64,000 nt of DNA. It comes from Methylococcus sp. EFPC2. GTDB lineage: Bacteria > Pseudomonadota > Gammaproteobacteria > Methylococcales > Methylococcaceae. The notes beneath the pieces are model-generated. The model saw only the letters and a list, made by a program, of their open reading frames with translations. It did not search any database and was not told the origin of the DNA. The stretch lies in the NCBI RefSeq assembly GCF_016925495.1, contig NZ_CP070491.1, forward strand, positions 558,001 to 622,000, written 5' to 3'. The stretch's first letter is position 1; every line of letters begins with the position of its first letter. Positions 1-7,365 of the stretch are shown here, piece after piece. Made by a program: the position numbers and the translations under genes.

Positions 1-1152
1 AGCGACGACGATTTCGCGGATGCGTTGAAACAGGACTCTTGGACTGCCACAGAGGCCTTGTGCTGGTTGAAGGGTCGAGTGCCCGATAAAAGCCGGGAAC
101 ATCAATTACCCAAATACTACGAAACGGAAGTCGCTGCGATTCAAAAAGCATTGCCCGATAAAAATGGACAAGGCGGCGTGCTCACTTTTGACAAATCCAA
201 GCCGCATGAATGGATTATTTGGGCGGAGTCGCAAGGCTGGATTTTGCCTCAAGGGCTGGAATACGCCATGAAGCAAGAATTTCTGGACCTAAAAGACCTT
301 GAGCTTGAGCACGACGGGCTTGTACGCAGATTAAGCACAGAGAAGATGCCTCCCTCCGAGGAGGTGGTACTTGAATCGAAAATCGAGAATCTGCGGAAGC
401 AGATTGACTTCAAGCGGGCACATATGGCGATGTTGCCGAAATATCACAGCGAGAAAATACCGCCCACTTGCGTGTCTGTCATCAATCAACAACAAGAGTC
501 GCCTAATAAACGTTATCCGCGCGCGATGGGCAAATACTTAACCGTTGCCGAATTACGTCATCGCTGGGGTCTGGATAACAACAGTTATCTCGATGAGTTG
601 GCCAGCCATGAAGAGCTTGTTCCTTGCAAGAATGGCGAGACCTTCCATGTTCGGGAAATTGGCTGGGGCCATGAGTTCGGCATACCGCCAGACCTGAGTG
701 ATTACGATACCGACCTATCGGCAAAGACTCGCGTCTTCGACACGAGCAAGATTACTTGGGTAAGCACGCTGCCCGATGACGCGGTCTATTCTCTACCGTT
801 CATCCTTGGCTACGAGGAAGGAAATCCTCAACTAAAACCCGCTGAAACCAAGCCAGAACCCGCGCCAGCTTCGACGGTGGTGGATGAGGTGAGCGCCGAC
901 AATTGGCGAAATGACCAGGAACTGACCAAAGGGGAAAAGCAGCGCTGCGCCATCCTGACCGCGATTCGTTTGAAGAAATATGACCCCATGAAGATTCCAA
1001 CCGGTGGAAGGGGAATCCTGAAGACTATTTGCGAAAATGACTACCCCGAGATTTTTGACGGGGATACTTCATTCGAAAACCGATGGAAGCTCGGCAGAGG
1101 TATTGATTGGAAAATGGCGCACCACGCCAGCTTTGCCAAGCGCGGAAAGTAG
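1..1152 (+). CDS. Hypothetical protein, 5' end outside window
   Basis: The frame is open from base 1 to the TAG at 1150-1152, so the true start may lie upstream; the first usable start inside the window is a TTG at 25. I recognise no domain. The middle contains a short charged, probably helical segment (around residues 95-130, rich in E, K, R and L), and the remainder is polar. It precedes the AlpA-like regulator by about 100 bases on the same strand and belongs to the integrated element. Its codon use is less GC-biased than the downstream primase gene, which hints at separate acquisition. Function unknown. Confidence 0.6.
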   Translation, partial: SDDDFADALKQDSWTATEALCWLKGRVPDKSREHQLPKYYETEVAAIQKALPDKNGQGGVLTFDKSKPHEWIIWAESQGWILPQGLEYAMKQEFLDLKDLELEHDGLVRRLSTEKMPPSEEVVLESKIENLRKQIDFKRAHMAMLPKYHSEKIPPTCVSVINQQQESPNKRYPRAMGKYLTVAELRHRWGLDNNSYLDELASHEELVPCKNGETFHVREIGWGHEFGIPPDLSDYDTDLSAKTRVFDTSKITWVSTLPDDAVYSLPFILGYEEGNPQLKPAETKPEPAPASTVVDEVSADNWRNDQELTKGEKQRCAILTAIRLKKYDPMKIPTGGRGILKTICENDYPEIFDGDTSFENRWKLGRGIDWKMAHHASFAKRGK

Positions 1153-1260
1153 CTCCTCCTTGCCCCCAAGAAACCCAAGAGTCCCCACTTCGACTCCCTA
1201 CTAGGGCCGCTGTTTATTTTGTCGCCACTGCATCAAGCAGGGCAAACACGGTAAACAGAA

Positions 1261-1491
1261 ATGACCCGAAATCTTCTCACCATCAAGCAGCTTGCCGATA
1301 AACACTCGGCATTTTCACAGGCTGCACTTCGTAATTACATCTTCAAAAGTAAACCCATAGTCACCAGTAAAGGCACGATTCCAGGTAATGGATTCGATGC
1401 CTGCATGGTGCGCGTCGGACGAAAAATCCTTATCGACGAAAGCGCCTTTTTTTCTTGGATTGACCGCATCAACGGTAAGGAGGCTGCGTAA
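1261..1491 (+). CDS. AlpA/excisionase-like helix-turn-helix protein
   Basis: A 76-residue protein whose N-terminus (TIKQLADKHSAFSQAALRN) looks like a MerR/AlpA-type winged helix-turn-helix. Such proteins act as excisionases or transcriptional activators in integrated elements. The whole protein aligns with the C-terminal 72 residues of the KilA-N protein at 7771-8517: shared features are the AALRN/ASLRN turn, the G-T-(I/L)-PGNG loop and the VRIGR/VRVGR strand. It overlaps the next gene by one base (TAATG), with AAGGAGG just upstream, so the two are translationally coupled. DNA binding is inferred from fold resemblance only. Confidence 0.6.
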   Translation: MTRNLLTIKQLADKHSAFSQAALRNYIFKSKPIVTSKGTIPGNGFDACMVRVGRKILIDESAFFSWIDRINGKEAA

Positions 1492-1982
1492 TGATTATTT
1501 CAAAAGTCATTCGCGACCATCGCCGCCATATTACCCGAGCGGATTACGGTGACCGGAAACCCATGCTAGGCTCGGAAAATGTGGTGTTGCCCCGTGTTAA
1601 AAGCCTTCAAGCCCGAGCATTGCGGCGGTTATTTCCAGCGGGTTCGATGCTGTCGCACCGGGAATTTGATTCGGCTTCACATAGTTATCGGCTAGGCAGC
1701 TTTATCGACGAATTGCGTGAAAAGGGCTGGACCATCGTTGACCACGATGAGGTTGCGTCAACCGGGGATGATGTTCCCCGAAAGGCGAAATTCACCCGCT
1801 ATGAACTGTTCGCGGAGTTCACGCCGGAACTGCTTGAGCGGATCGGTGCATTTTGTAAGGCAGTTGACGACTTCGAGGCTCGCGCAAAGGAGAAAAGGCG
1901 AGCCGCATTCGACAACTCGAGGCAATCACTTGAAGCCGGGGCGGGTGGTGCCGCCCCTGAGCAAAGGGAGAGTGCGGAATGA
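1491..1982 (+). CDS. Hypothetical protein of the primase operon
   Basis: A 163-residue protein, probably DNA-associated. The central part (REFDSASHSYRLGSFIDELR, then a W-x-I-V-D strand) resembles the winged-helix segment of phage helix-turn-helix proteins, and the C-terminal third is a charged helix ending in a Gly/Ala-rich tail. It is coupled to the upstream AlpA-like gene by a one-base overlap and to the downstream membrane peptide by an ATGA overlap at 1979-1982. Its position between a regulator and a primase suggests a role in element replication control, but I do not recognise the family. Confidence 0.55.
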   Translation: MIISKVIRDHRRHITRADYGDRKPMLGSENVVLPRVKSLQARALRRLFPAGSMLSHREFDSASHSYRLGSFIDELREKGWTIVDHDEVASTGDDVPRKAKFTRYELFAEFTPELLERIGAFCKAVDDFEARAKEKRRAAFDNSRQSLEAGAGGAAPEQRESAE

Positions 1983-2071
1983 AGGCTTTCATAATTACCG
2001 CGATGCCGATTCTACCAGGGGCCGCGCTGCTTTTGGCTGTCGCCCTGCTGCTGGTATGGGGGTGGACATGA
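1979..2071 (+). CDS. Tiny single-pass membrane peptide
   Basis: A 30-residue ORF starts at the ATGA overlapping the stop of the preceding gene and ends at the TGA overlapping the ATG of the CHC2 gene at 2068. AAAGGGAGAG lies at a proper distance upstream of the start. Nearly the whole peptide is one hydrophobic helix (LPGAALLLAVALLLVWGW). The double ATGA coupling and the good ribosome binding site argue that it is translated, though it could instead serve mainly to re-initiate translation for the primase zinc-finger gene. Function unknown. Confidence 0.5.
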   Translation: MKAFIITAMPILPGAALLLAVALLLVWGWT

Positions 2072-2370
2072 AGCGCCGTCCAGACGCCGCAACCATCAAG
2101 GCCGGGGTTAATCCCCGGTCGTTCTACAAGGCCGAATTGCCCGAAATGAAAGAACCCCGCCGTATGGCGGGGGGATGGGTCGACGGTGGTTTGTGTCCGT
2201 TTCATGCGGATGGCCGGGCCGGTTCCTTTCGCGTTCACCTGGAGACCGGCGCGTTCTGCTGTTTCGCCTGCGGGGCCAAGGGTGGGGATATTGTGGCTTT
2301 TGTCCAGCAAAGGGAGGGGCTGAGTTTTCATGATGCCCTGGCCAAGCTGACCGATGATTGGGAGGTGTGA
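2068..2370 (+). CDS. CHC2 zinc-finger protein (primase N-terminal module)
   Basis: A 100-residue protein carrying the DnaG-type CHC2 zinc ribbon: CPFH around residues 46-49, then CCFAC about 22 residues later, followed by the typical G-G-D-x-x-x-F-V and L-S-F-x-D-A-L helices. In bacterial primases this module recognises the initiation trinucleotide on template DNA. Here it is a free-standing gene, with the Toprim module encoded by the next gene. The start at 2068 (ATGA overlap with the membrane peptide) is preferred because the longer frame upstream only overlaps other genes. It acts in the cytoplasm, presumably in replication of the element. Confidence 0.8.
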   Translation: MKRRPDAATIKAGVNPRSFYKAELPEMKEPRRMAGGWVDGGLCPFHADGRAGSFRVHLETGAFCCFACGAKGGDIVAFVQQREGLSFHDALAKLTDDWEV

Positions 2371-2372
2371 CC

Positions 2373-4502
2373 ATGCACGGCATACCCGAACGATTCAACG
2401 AAAAGCCTTTACTTCACGCCTGGACTTACCGCGCCGCCGATGGTGCCCCGCTGGGCATCGTGGGGCGCTACCAGGGCGCGAACGGTAAGGAGGTGGTGCC
2501 GTTCTTCAGGATGAACGGGCACGGCTTCACGGCTGGGGCCGCACCAGACCCGCGCCCGCTGTTTGGGCTGGAATATCTCGCCAAGGATGCCGACCGCCGC
2601 GCCGTGGTCATCGTTGAGGGCGAGAAATGCGCCGCCGGTCTGCAATCGCTGGGGCTGTGCGCAGTGACTTCCCAAGGTGGAAGCAAGGCCGCCAGCAAGA
2701 CCGATTGGGGCACGCTGTCGGGCTACGGTAAAGCCTACCTGCTGCCCGATAACGATGAGCCGGGCGAAGCGTACATGCGCGACGTGTGCGCCGCCCTGCA
2801 AGCCCTGGAAGCGCCGCCCGCGCTGTCCGTGGTGCGACTGCCGGAACTGCCGCCGGCGGGTGATGTGGTGGACTGGCTGCAATCGCTTTGCCCTGACTGG
2901 AACGGCGTTGACCCCATACCAGATAGCGAGCGCGAGCGGCTTTACCGGGCGTTCCGCGAGGTCATCAAAGCCCATGCCGAGCCGGTACCCGCCGAGTGGA
3001 TAATGCCCGAAGAACCCGCCGCCGATGACTGGCAAGCGCCTATCCCCTTGGAGGCCGCCGCCCTGCCAGTTTGGCCGGACGATGTTTTCCCCGACGTGTT
3101 CCAAGACTATGTGTCGGGGCTTGCGGAAGCGACGGAAACCCCGCCCGAGCTGCCCGCCCTGATGGTGCTGGCCGTGATGGGGGCTGCCGCCCAAGGGAAG
3201 TATCAGGTCAACGTGAAGCCGGGCTACTTCGAGCCGGTCAACGTCTGGACCTGTCCGGCGCTGGTGCCTGGGAGCCGCAAGACCGCCGTCAAGAATGCAG
3301 CAACTGCACCCCTCACCGATTGGGAGCGCAAGCAACGCACCGCGATGGAGGCCGAAATCAAGCAGGCCGAAAGCGACCACAAGACGATAACGGAACGCAT
3401 CGCCACGCTGCGCAAGGTGGCAGCCAAGGCCAAGGGGCCGGAGTTCGACCAGATGAAGGCGGACATTGCAGACATGGAAGCCAATTTGCCGGAAATCCCC
3501 AAACCGCCCAAGGCGTGGGCCGACGACATAACACCCGAGAACCTGGGAACCGTCATGGCCGACAACGGCGAGCGGATGGCCATTTTGTCGGATGAGGCCG
3601 GACTTTTCGAAATGATGGGTGGGCGCTATTCGGGCGGAATACCGAACATTGACATTTACTTGCAGGGCCACGCGGGAACCGCCGTCAAGGTGGACAGAGG
3701 AAGCCGCCCGCCCGTGTTCATGCGGAACGCCACGCTCACCATCGGTATAAGCCCGCAACCGGATGTGTTGCGAGGGCTGACCGAGAAGCCCAGCTTTCGG
3801 GCGCGCGGTCTGCTGGCGCGGTTCCTTTATGCCCTGCCCGCGTCGAACCTGGGCCGCCGCACGGGTAACACGCGCCCGCTGTCGGAAGACTTGCGCCTTC
3901 GCTACGCCGGGCGCATCGAGGCCATATTGAACGCGCAGCCGGCAACCGACCAAGACGGCGAGCCTTGCCCGCATACGCTGAAATTGAGTCGGGGAGCCTT
4001 CGAGGCATGGCAAGCGTTCTGGTGTCGCGTCGAGGCCGGCTTGGGGCCGGGTGGCATGTACGAACATTGCTTCGATTGGGGGGGCAAACTGCCGGGTGCC
4101 GTGGTGCGGATAGCCGGCCTTTTCCATATCGCCCGCCACATATTCAGGGGACCGGAATCGATCGAAATCAGCGGTGAGGACATGAGCGCCGCGCTACGTA
4201 TGGCGGAAGCCCTGAGCGCCCATGCCTTGGCCGTGTTTGACCTGATGGGCGCAGACCCGGCGCTAGACGGTGCCCGCGTGGCGCTGGGGTGGCTACGCCG
4301 TGAACGCCTGGAAACCTTCACCTTTCGGGATTGCCACTATGCCCATAAGTCCCGTTTCAGGCGAGCCGATGAGTTGGGGCCGGTGCTGGACGTGCTGACC
4401 GAGCGGCATTACATCCGCCCGCTTGCCATGCAAGGAAAGCCACAGGGGGGCAGGCCGAGCAAAGCCTACGAGGTCAATCCATCTGTAACGATGGGGGCGT
4501 AA
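2373..4502 (+). CDS. Toprim/DUF3987 primase-helicase-like protein
   Basis: A 709-residue protein. Residues about 75-150 form a Toprim domain (VVIVEGEKCAAGL with the catalytic Glu, then LLPDNDEPG with the metal-binding D-x-D). The C-terminal two thirds matches DUF3987, a family found in phage, plasmid and island replication proteins: it has APxLVPGSRKTAVKN-like text near residue 300, a charged linker helix, and ILSDEAG-F around 415. I start it at ATG 2373, which has GGGAGGTG eight bases upstream, rather than at the earlier in-frame TTG. With the CHC2 protein two bases upstream it probably reconstitutes a split primase. A repeat-rich segment follows directly. Confidence 0.8.
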   Translation: MHGIPERFNEKPLLHAWTYRAADGAPLGIVGRYQGANGKEVVPFFRMNGHGFTAGAAPDPRPLFGLEYLAKDADRRAVVIVEGEKCAAGLQSLGLCAVTSQGGSKAASKTDWGTLSGYGKAYLLPDNDEPGEAYMRDVCAALQALEAPPALSVVRLPELPPAGDVVDWLQSLCPDWNGVDPIPDSERERLYRAFREVIKAHAEPVPAEWIMPEEPAADDWQAPIPLEAAALPVWPDDVFPDVFQDYVSGLAEATETPPELPALMVLAVMGAAAQGKYQVNVKPGYFEPVNVWTCPALVPGSRKTAVKNAATAPLTDWERKQRTAMEAEIKQAESDHKTITERIATLRKVAAKAKGPEFDQMKADIADMEANLPEIPKPPKAWADDITPENLGTVMADNGERMAILSDEAGLFEMMGGRYSGGIPNIDIYLQGHAGTAVKVDRGSRPPVFMRNATLTIGISPQPDVLRGLTEKPSFRARGLLARFLYALPASNLGRRTGNTRPLSEDLRLRYAGRIEAILNAQPATDQDGEPCPHTLKLSRGAFEAWQAFWCRVEAGLGPGGMYEHCFDWGGKLPGAVVRIAGLFHIARHIFRGPESIEISGEDMSAALRMAEALSAHALAVFDLMGADPALDGARVALGWLRRERLETFTFRDCHYAHKSRFRRADELGPVLDVLTERHYIRPLAMQGKPQGGRPSKAYEVNPSVTMGA

Positions 4503-4541
4503 TCATGCGCCCCTTTTCATCTTTCAGAGGGCCAGAGTCAG

Positions 4542-4602
4542 GGACAAAAGCCACAAAACCAGGTTACAGCCACCGAGGGAGGGGGTTTTGTGGGTTTTGT
4601 CC
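4542..4602. repeat. Iteron-like 19-bp inverted repeat after the primase gene
   Basis: Two 19-base arms (4542-4560 and 4584-4602) are complementary at 18 of 19 positions around a 23-base spacer. The right arm contains two directly adjacent copies of the 9-mer GGGTTTTGT (4583-4591 and 4592-4600), and the left arm carries near-matches to it in the opposite orientation, so four related boxes face each other. No U-run follows, so it is not a typical terminator. Its place 40 bases after the primase gene suggests a replication-origin or operator site; that is inference. Confidence 0.55.
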
Positions 4603-4658
4603 ACGACTTGGGGGCTTTAGAAATTCAATTTCCATGACCAAGCCTGAGGCGTCAAACC

Positions 4659-5477
4659 ATGGTTAACTCTCGCATCAACGGCGGCCCATTCGTTCTATCT
4701 TGGACCCCTGCCATTCCTGGCTATGCCGACGGCGGGCCCGTAACGGACTGGCCGCTTGGCGCACCCGCTGGAGTGCCAGCCATCAAGCCGCCGGTACTAC
4801 CATCGCCCCCGAAACCACCCGGAACGGTGCCACTCTCCGAGCCGGGGCGCTTTGGCGGCAAGACGGACACAGGCATTTTTGGCGCACCCCCATTGAGCCA
4901 GCCCTACAAGACACCGCAACTTTCCCCACCAGCATTGCGGCCCCCTACCGGCTTTAACGCGTCAAACCCGTTCAAGCCTCAAGCAAGCGGCACCTTGGGG
5001 CTAGGTCTACCGGGCATCGCCACGCATGACGCCCAGACCCGCCCTGATGAACAAGTTCCCGGCAATGAAGCGGCACGCCACCGCGCCGGCATGGGCACGC
5101 TGAGGGCTGGTGGGACGTACGAGCGGGGATATAACCGGGTAGCCGGCTTACCTATGCCGAGCATCGGAAGCGGCTACAACGATGCCTTGATGAGCAAGGC
5201 CAATTGGCTTTTAAGCCAGCACGGCACGCCGGGAGACTATGACAAACGTCAGCAAGGCATCGACTTGGTTAAGGCGTTGCTTGCCGCTCAATATCCGCCG
5301 TTGAAGCACAAGGCGAACCAAGGCGGGCTGCCCTACCTCTGGGCCAATGAGGACGACGGTGATTCATGGCCCGGCCTGTATGACTACCTCACCCTTGACC
5401 CTTATCGCAGCTATGGCCTTAAGACTCACCACGGCACGGATGACGATGAAGACGGCGACGACACAGGCGAGTATTAA
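4659..5477 (+). CDS. Proline/glycine-rich hypothetical protein with acidic tail
   Basis: A 272-residue ORF starting at ATG 4659. Its first half is very rich in Pro and Gly (PPVLPSPPKPPG and similar) and probably disordered. A more ordered segment follows (about 170-250, with W, Y and L residues), and the C-terminus ends in a strongly acidic stretch (DDDEDGDDTGEY). No signal peptide or membrane segment is evident. Composition resembles phage structural or island-encoded accessory proteins, but I recognise no family. There is no strong Shine-Dalgarno sequence at the start, so the start is tentative. Confidence 0.5.
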   Translation: MVNSRINGGPFVLSWTPAIPGYADGGPVTDWPLGAPAGVPAIKPPVLPSPPKPPGTVPLSEPGRFGGKTDTGIFGAPPLSQPYKTPQLSPPALRPPTGFNASNPFKPQASGTLGLGLPGIATHDAQTRPDEQVPGNEAARHRAGMGTLRAGGTYERGYNRVAGLPMPSIGSGYNDALMSKANWLLSQHGTPGDYDKRQQGIDLVKALLAAQYPPLKHKANQGGLPYLWANEDDGDSWPGLYDYLTLDPYRSYGLKTHHGTDDDEDGDDTGEY

Positions 5478-5548
5478 GCCGTCCAGCGGGCCGGGGGTGC
5501 CAAACCTGCCCGCTATGGATATTGCTCCGTAATGCGTGAGGCAATGCC

Positions 5549-5854
5549 ATGACCGACGACGAAAAGCGCAAGCTGTGGCGGCAGTACCACACCGAAAGCA
5601 GCCGGATTTCCGAGGCGTGGCGCGAGCGGGGTTATCAATACCCGCCACCACGGTACCCACCATTCCCCGATGAATTGCGCGGGCTGGCCTGTGGGGCAAA
5701 AACCCGAGCCGGCACGCCCTGCAAGCTCACCAGCATTTACCTCAACGGCCGGTGCAAGTTCCATGGCGGATTATCGACCGGGCCGAGGACGGTGGAAGGC
5801 AAGGCGAAATCAGCCCAGAACGGGCACAAGCCCGGCGAACCCCTTGAAGACTAG
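5549..5854 (+). CDS. HGGxSTGP-motif small protein
   Basis: A 101-residue protein with a Cys/His pattern: CGAKTRAGTPC, then GRCKFHGGLSTGPRTVEGK. The HGGxSTGPxTxEG signature is recurrent in small proteins of phages and integrated elements; the Cys-Cys-Cys-His set may bind zinc. The N-terminal half is charged and Tyr/Pro-rich. It lies 71 bases downstream of the Pro-rich gene on the same strand, probably in the same transcript, and just before the triple-hairpin segment. The biochemical role of the family is not known to me. Confidence 0.65.
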   Translation: MTDDEKRKLWRQYHTESSRISEAWRERGYQYPPPRYPPFPDELRGLACGAKTRAGTPCKLTSIYLNGRCKFHGGLSTGPRTVEGKAKSAQNGHKPGEPLED

Positions 5855-5953
5855 GCAAAAGTTGACATTCCGCGCGACTAATTCCGAGGTTTTGCCGACT
5901 GCGACAGGGCGAAGCCCATGGGACCGTAGAAAAACCTAGGGTGAAAACCAAGT

Positions 5954-6039
5954 CGATGACGTCCAATTTCTGGACGTCATCGGGCGCAACTGCGCTGATT
6001 CGCGCAGTTCAGTAATGGTGTCGCGTTTTGCGACATCAT
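5954..6039. repeat. Three consecutive palindromes (hairpin cluster)
   Basis: Three inverted repeats lie back to back. The first has perfect 12-base arms CGATGACGTCCA (5954-5965) and 5971-5982 with a 5-base loop. The second has perfect 8-base arms AACTGCGC (5988-5995) and 6002-6009 with a 6-base loop. The third has 10-base arms at 6015-6024 and 6030-6039 with one mismatch and loop GTTTT. None is followed by a T-run, so they do not look like terminators. They sit upstream of the small basic gene at 6181 and could be operators or a single-strand or replication origin. Confidence 0.7.
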
Positions 6040-6180
6040 CAGCATCGACGTGTAATTCCAACACCTAGCGTGCATTGCGGGCCTTGCTTGGGTGTTGCAT
6101 CAACTGTTACACCGTTACATTAGAGCTTGCTAATATGTCACCGGAGTTTACATCCTAGCCAATCCTAGCGAGGTGAGACG

Positions 6181-6399
6181 ATGGCTGACGTGAAAACCAT
6201 CCGGCAAGAACGGGCTGAACGCCAAAAGGCATGGCGCGATGCTCAACGCAAAGCGGGCTATCGCCGTCTTGATATCTGGCTTGACCCTAAGACATGGCGC
6301 AAGCTGTACCCGCACCTACGCGAGCAAATCCGCGATACGCATCCCGGCGCGGCCGTCACGGAATTTTTGGACACGCTGGAAATGGTGACGGAACGCTGA
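6181..6399 (+). CDS. Small ribbon-helix-helix-like protein
   Basis: A 72-residue, highly charged protein. After a basic helix (RQERAERQKAWRDAQRKAG), the segment RRLDIWLDPKTWRKL resembles the beta-strand plus helix opening of ribbon-helix-helix (CopG/ParD/MetJ-like) DNA-binding proteins. It is preceded by a good GAGGTGAG ribosome binding site and by a 140-base stretch with two TTACA repeats and, further up, the triple hairpins. Autoregulation or copy-number control through those palindromes would be a natural reading but is untested. It could also be an antitoxin-like protein lacking a toxin partner. Confidence 0.55.
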   Translation: MADVKTIRQERAERQKAWRDAQRKAGYRRLDIWLDPKTWRKLYPHLREQIRDTHPGAAVTEFLDTLEMVTER

Positions 6400-6481
6400 C
6401 CGGCACCGGAAAAAAATAGTGTTGTTTTGTTACGTCAGTCAACGGGGTTTTCGGAGGCCAGAAAAGAAGGCGCGCGTCACC

Positions 6482-6547
6482 GATGGGGTAAGCAAACGTT
6501 ACCCCATCCCACGCAATCGGCGGCGCAATCGGCGTTTTAATCGGCGG
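6482..6547. repeat. 10-bp palindrome followed by three 12-bp-spaced AATCGGCG boxes
   Basis: GATGGGGTAA at 6482-6491 pairs perfectly with 6499-6508 across a 7-base spacer. Immediately after it the octamer AATCGGCG occurs at 6515, 6527 and 6539, i.e. with an exact 12-base period; the first two copies share the longer CGCAATCGGCG. Short, phased direct repeats next to a palindrome resemble plasmid or island iterons. No coding frame that I trust covers this segment. Confidence 0.5.
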
Positions 6548-6637
6548 TTCGGTTCCATGTGGCGTGCGCGAGGAGCAGCGTGTGAATTGAACTCACGCCC
6601 TTTTCATCATCGTCCAGCCGACCATATGCGTTCCAGA

Positions 6638-6812
6638 TTCCGCGCAAGTGGTTCGCAGAGGAACCCAAGGGCGGCGCGGGGTCTATGCGATTCAATGACC
6701 TGGAAAGTTCGCAATTTCCGCGCACATTTCCGAACACCGAAACTCAGGACCGGCGCAGGATTAATGCTGTTTTAGGCGGTAATTAGTGCGCAGGTTTCCG
6801 CGCATCTTTCCG
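6638..6812. repeat. TTCCGCGCA boxes at about 80-bp intervals
   Basis: TTCCGCGCA occurs at 6638, 6716 and 6796. The last two are part of an 18-base repeat (6715-6732 and 6795-6812) that ends in TTTCCG and matches at 16 of 18 bases. The near-constant spacing of 78-80 bases is unusual for chance repeats. The stretch between the 6181 gene and 7139 has no convincing protein gene apart from the low-confidence frame at 6880. Confidence 0.4.
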
Positions 6813-6879
6813 TGCAACCGCTCATTGAAGAACTGCGCGAGGTTTCGACTCAGTTAGCCGGTACGGCAACCGCAAAGGC

Positions 6880-7365
6880 TTGACGGAACCCAGCACCACC
6901 CCGCAGTATGTTCCCGCCTTCGACGCATCGAGGGCCGGGATTGGCGTCCCGAATTGGAGCGGCACAAGCCGCGAAAGCGGTTTTTTTGTGCGCATTCGCA
7001 TGGCAAGCCAAATATGGGCGGGCCGTGTGGGGAGCCGCAAGGCTCACCGATGCTCCATCGGCACGCCAACCCACCCGGTCCCGCCCACCAGATTGGCGTC
7101 TGGTAGCGGGAATCACACCCCCGTATTGGAGCCAAACCATGAACACTCCCACCAAGGGCGCAATCCGCCCGCAATCCGTCCTGACCACCCAGCGAAGCGC
7201 CAAAGCGGCTACCACCAAGGGTCAAAAGCTGCTGCGTTACAAGCCAAAAGCAAAGTGTGCCGTACACCGCTTGCCCTTCGTCACAGTCAATCGGAAAGCC
7301 AACCCAGACGACCTAATCAACTGGTTCGATGTGCCGCCGATTCCCGTGGAAGACCAGTCGGATAG
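6880..7365 (+). other. Possible Ash/Icd-like leader reading frame
   Basis: A 161-codon frame overlaps the start of the gene at 7139. Its middle (SRAGIGVPNWSGTSRESGFF, RIRMASQIWAGRVGSRKAH) reminds me of the Ash or 'Icd-like' proteins annotated upstream of replication genes in P4-type elements. In those elements the same DNA carries leader RNAs and attenuators, and this frame likewise spans a hairpin-T7 terminator at 6962-6991. I cannot tell whether it is translated; it may only reflect a conserved RNA leader. Confidence 0.25.
6962..6991 (+). terminator. Hairpin-U7 terminator or attenuator in the leader region
   Basis: CCGC-GAAA-GCGG (6969-6980) is followed by seven T residues. The flanking bases GCACAA (6962-6967) and TTGTGC (6986-6991) can also pair, giving an alternative longer stem that would sequester the T-run. 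It lies upstream of the 7139 gene, so an attenuator role is possible. Confidence 0.65.

Noticed and set aside
2409-4139. Long reverse-strand frame opposite the Toprim/DUF3987 gene
   Set aside because: Composition is H/R/G-rich and no family is recognisable; the + strand gene has clear Toprim motifs. High third-position GC leaves the antisense frame open.
6419-6775. 118-codon frame after the 6181 gene
   Set aside because: Arg-rich low-complexity product over the repeat region, no ribosome binding site and no homology recognised.
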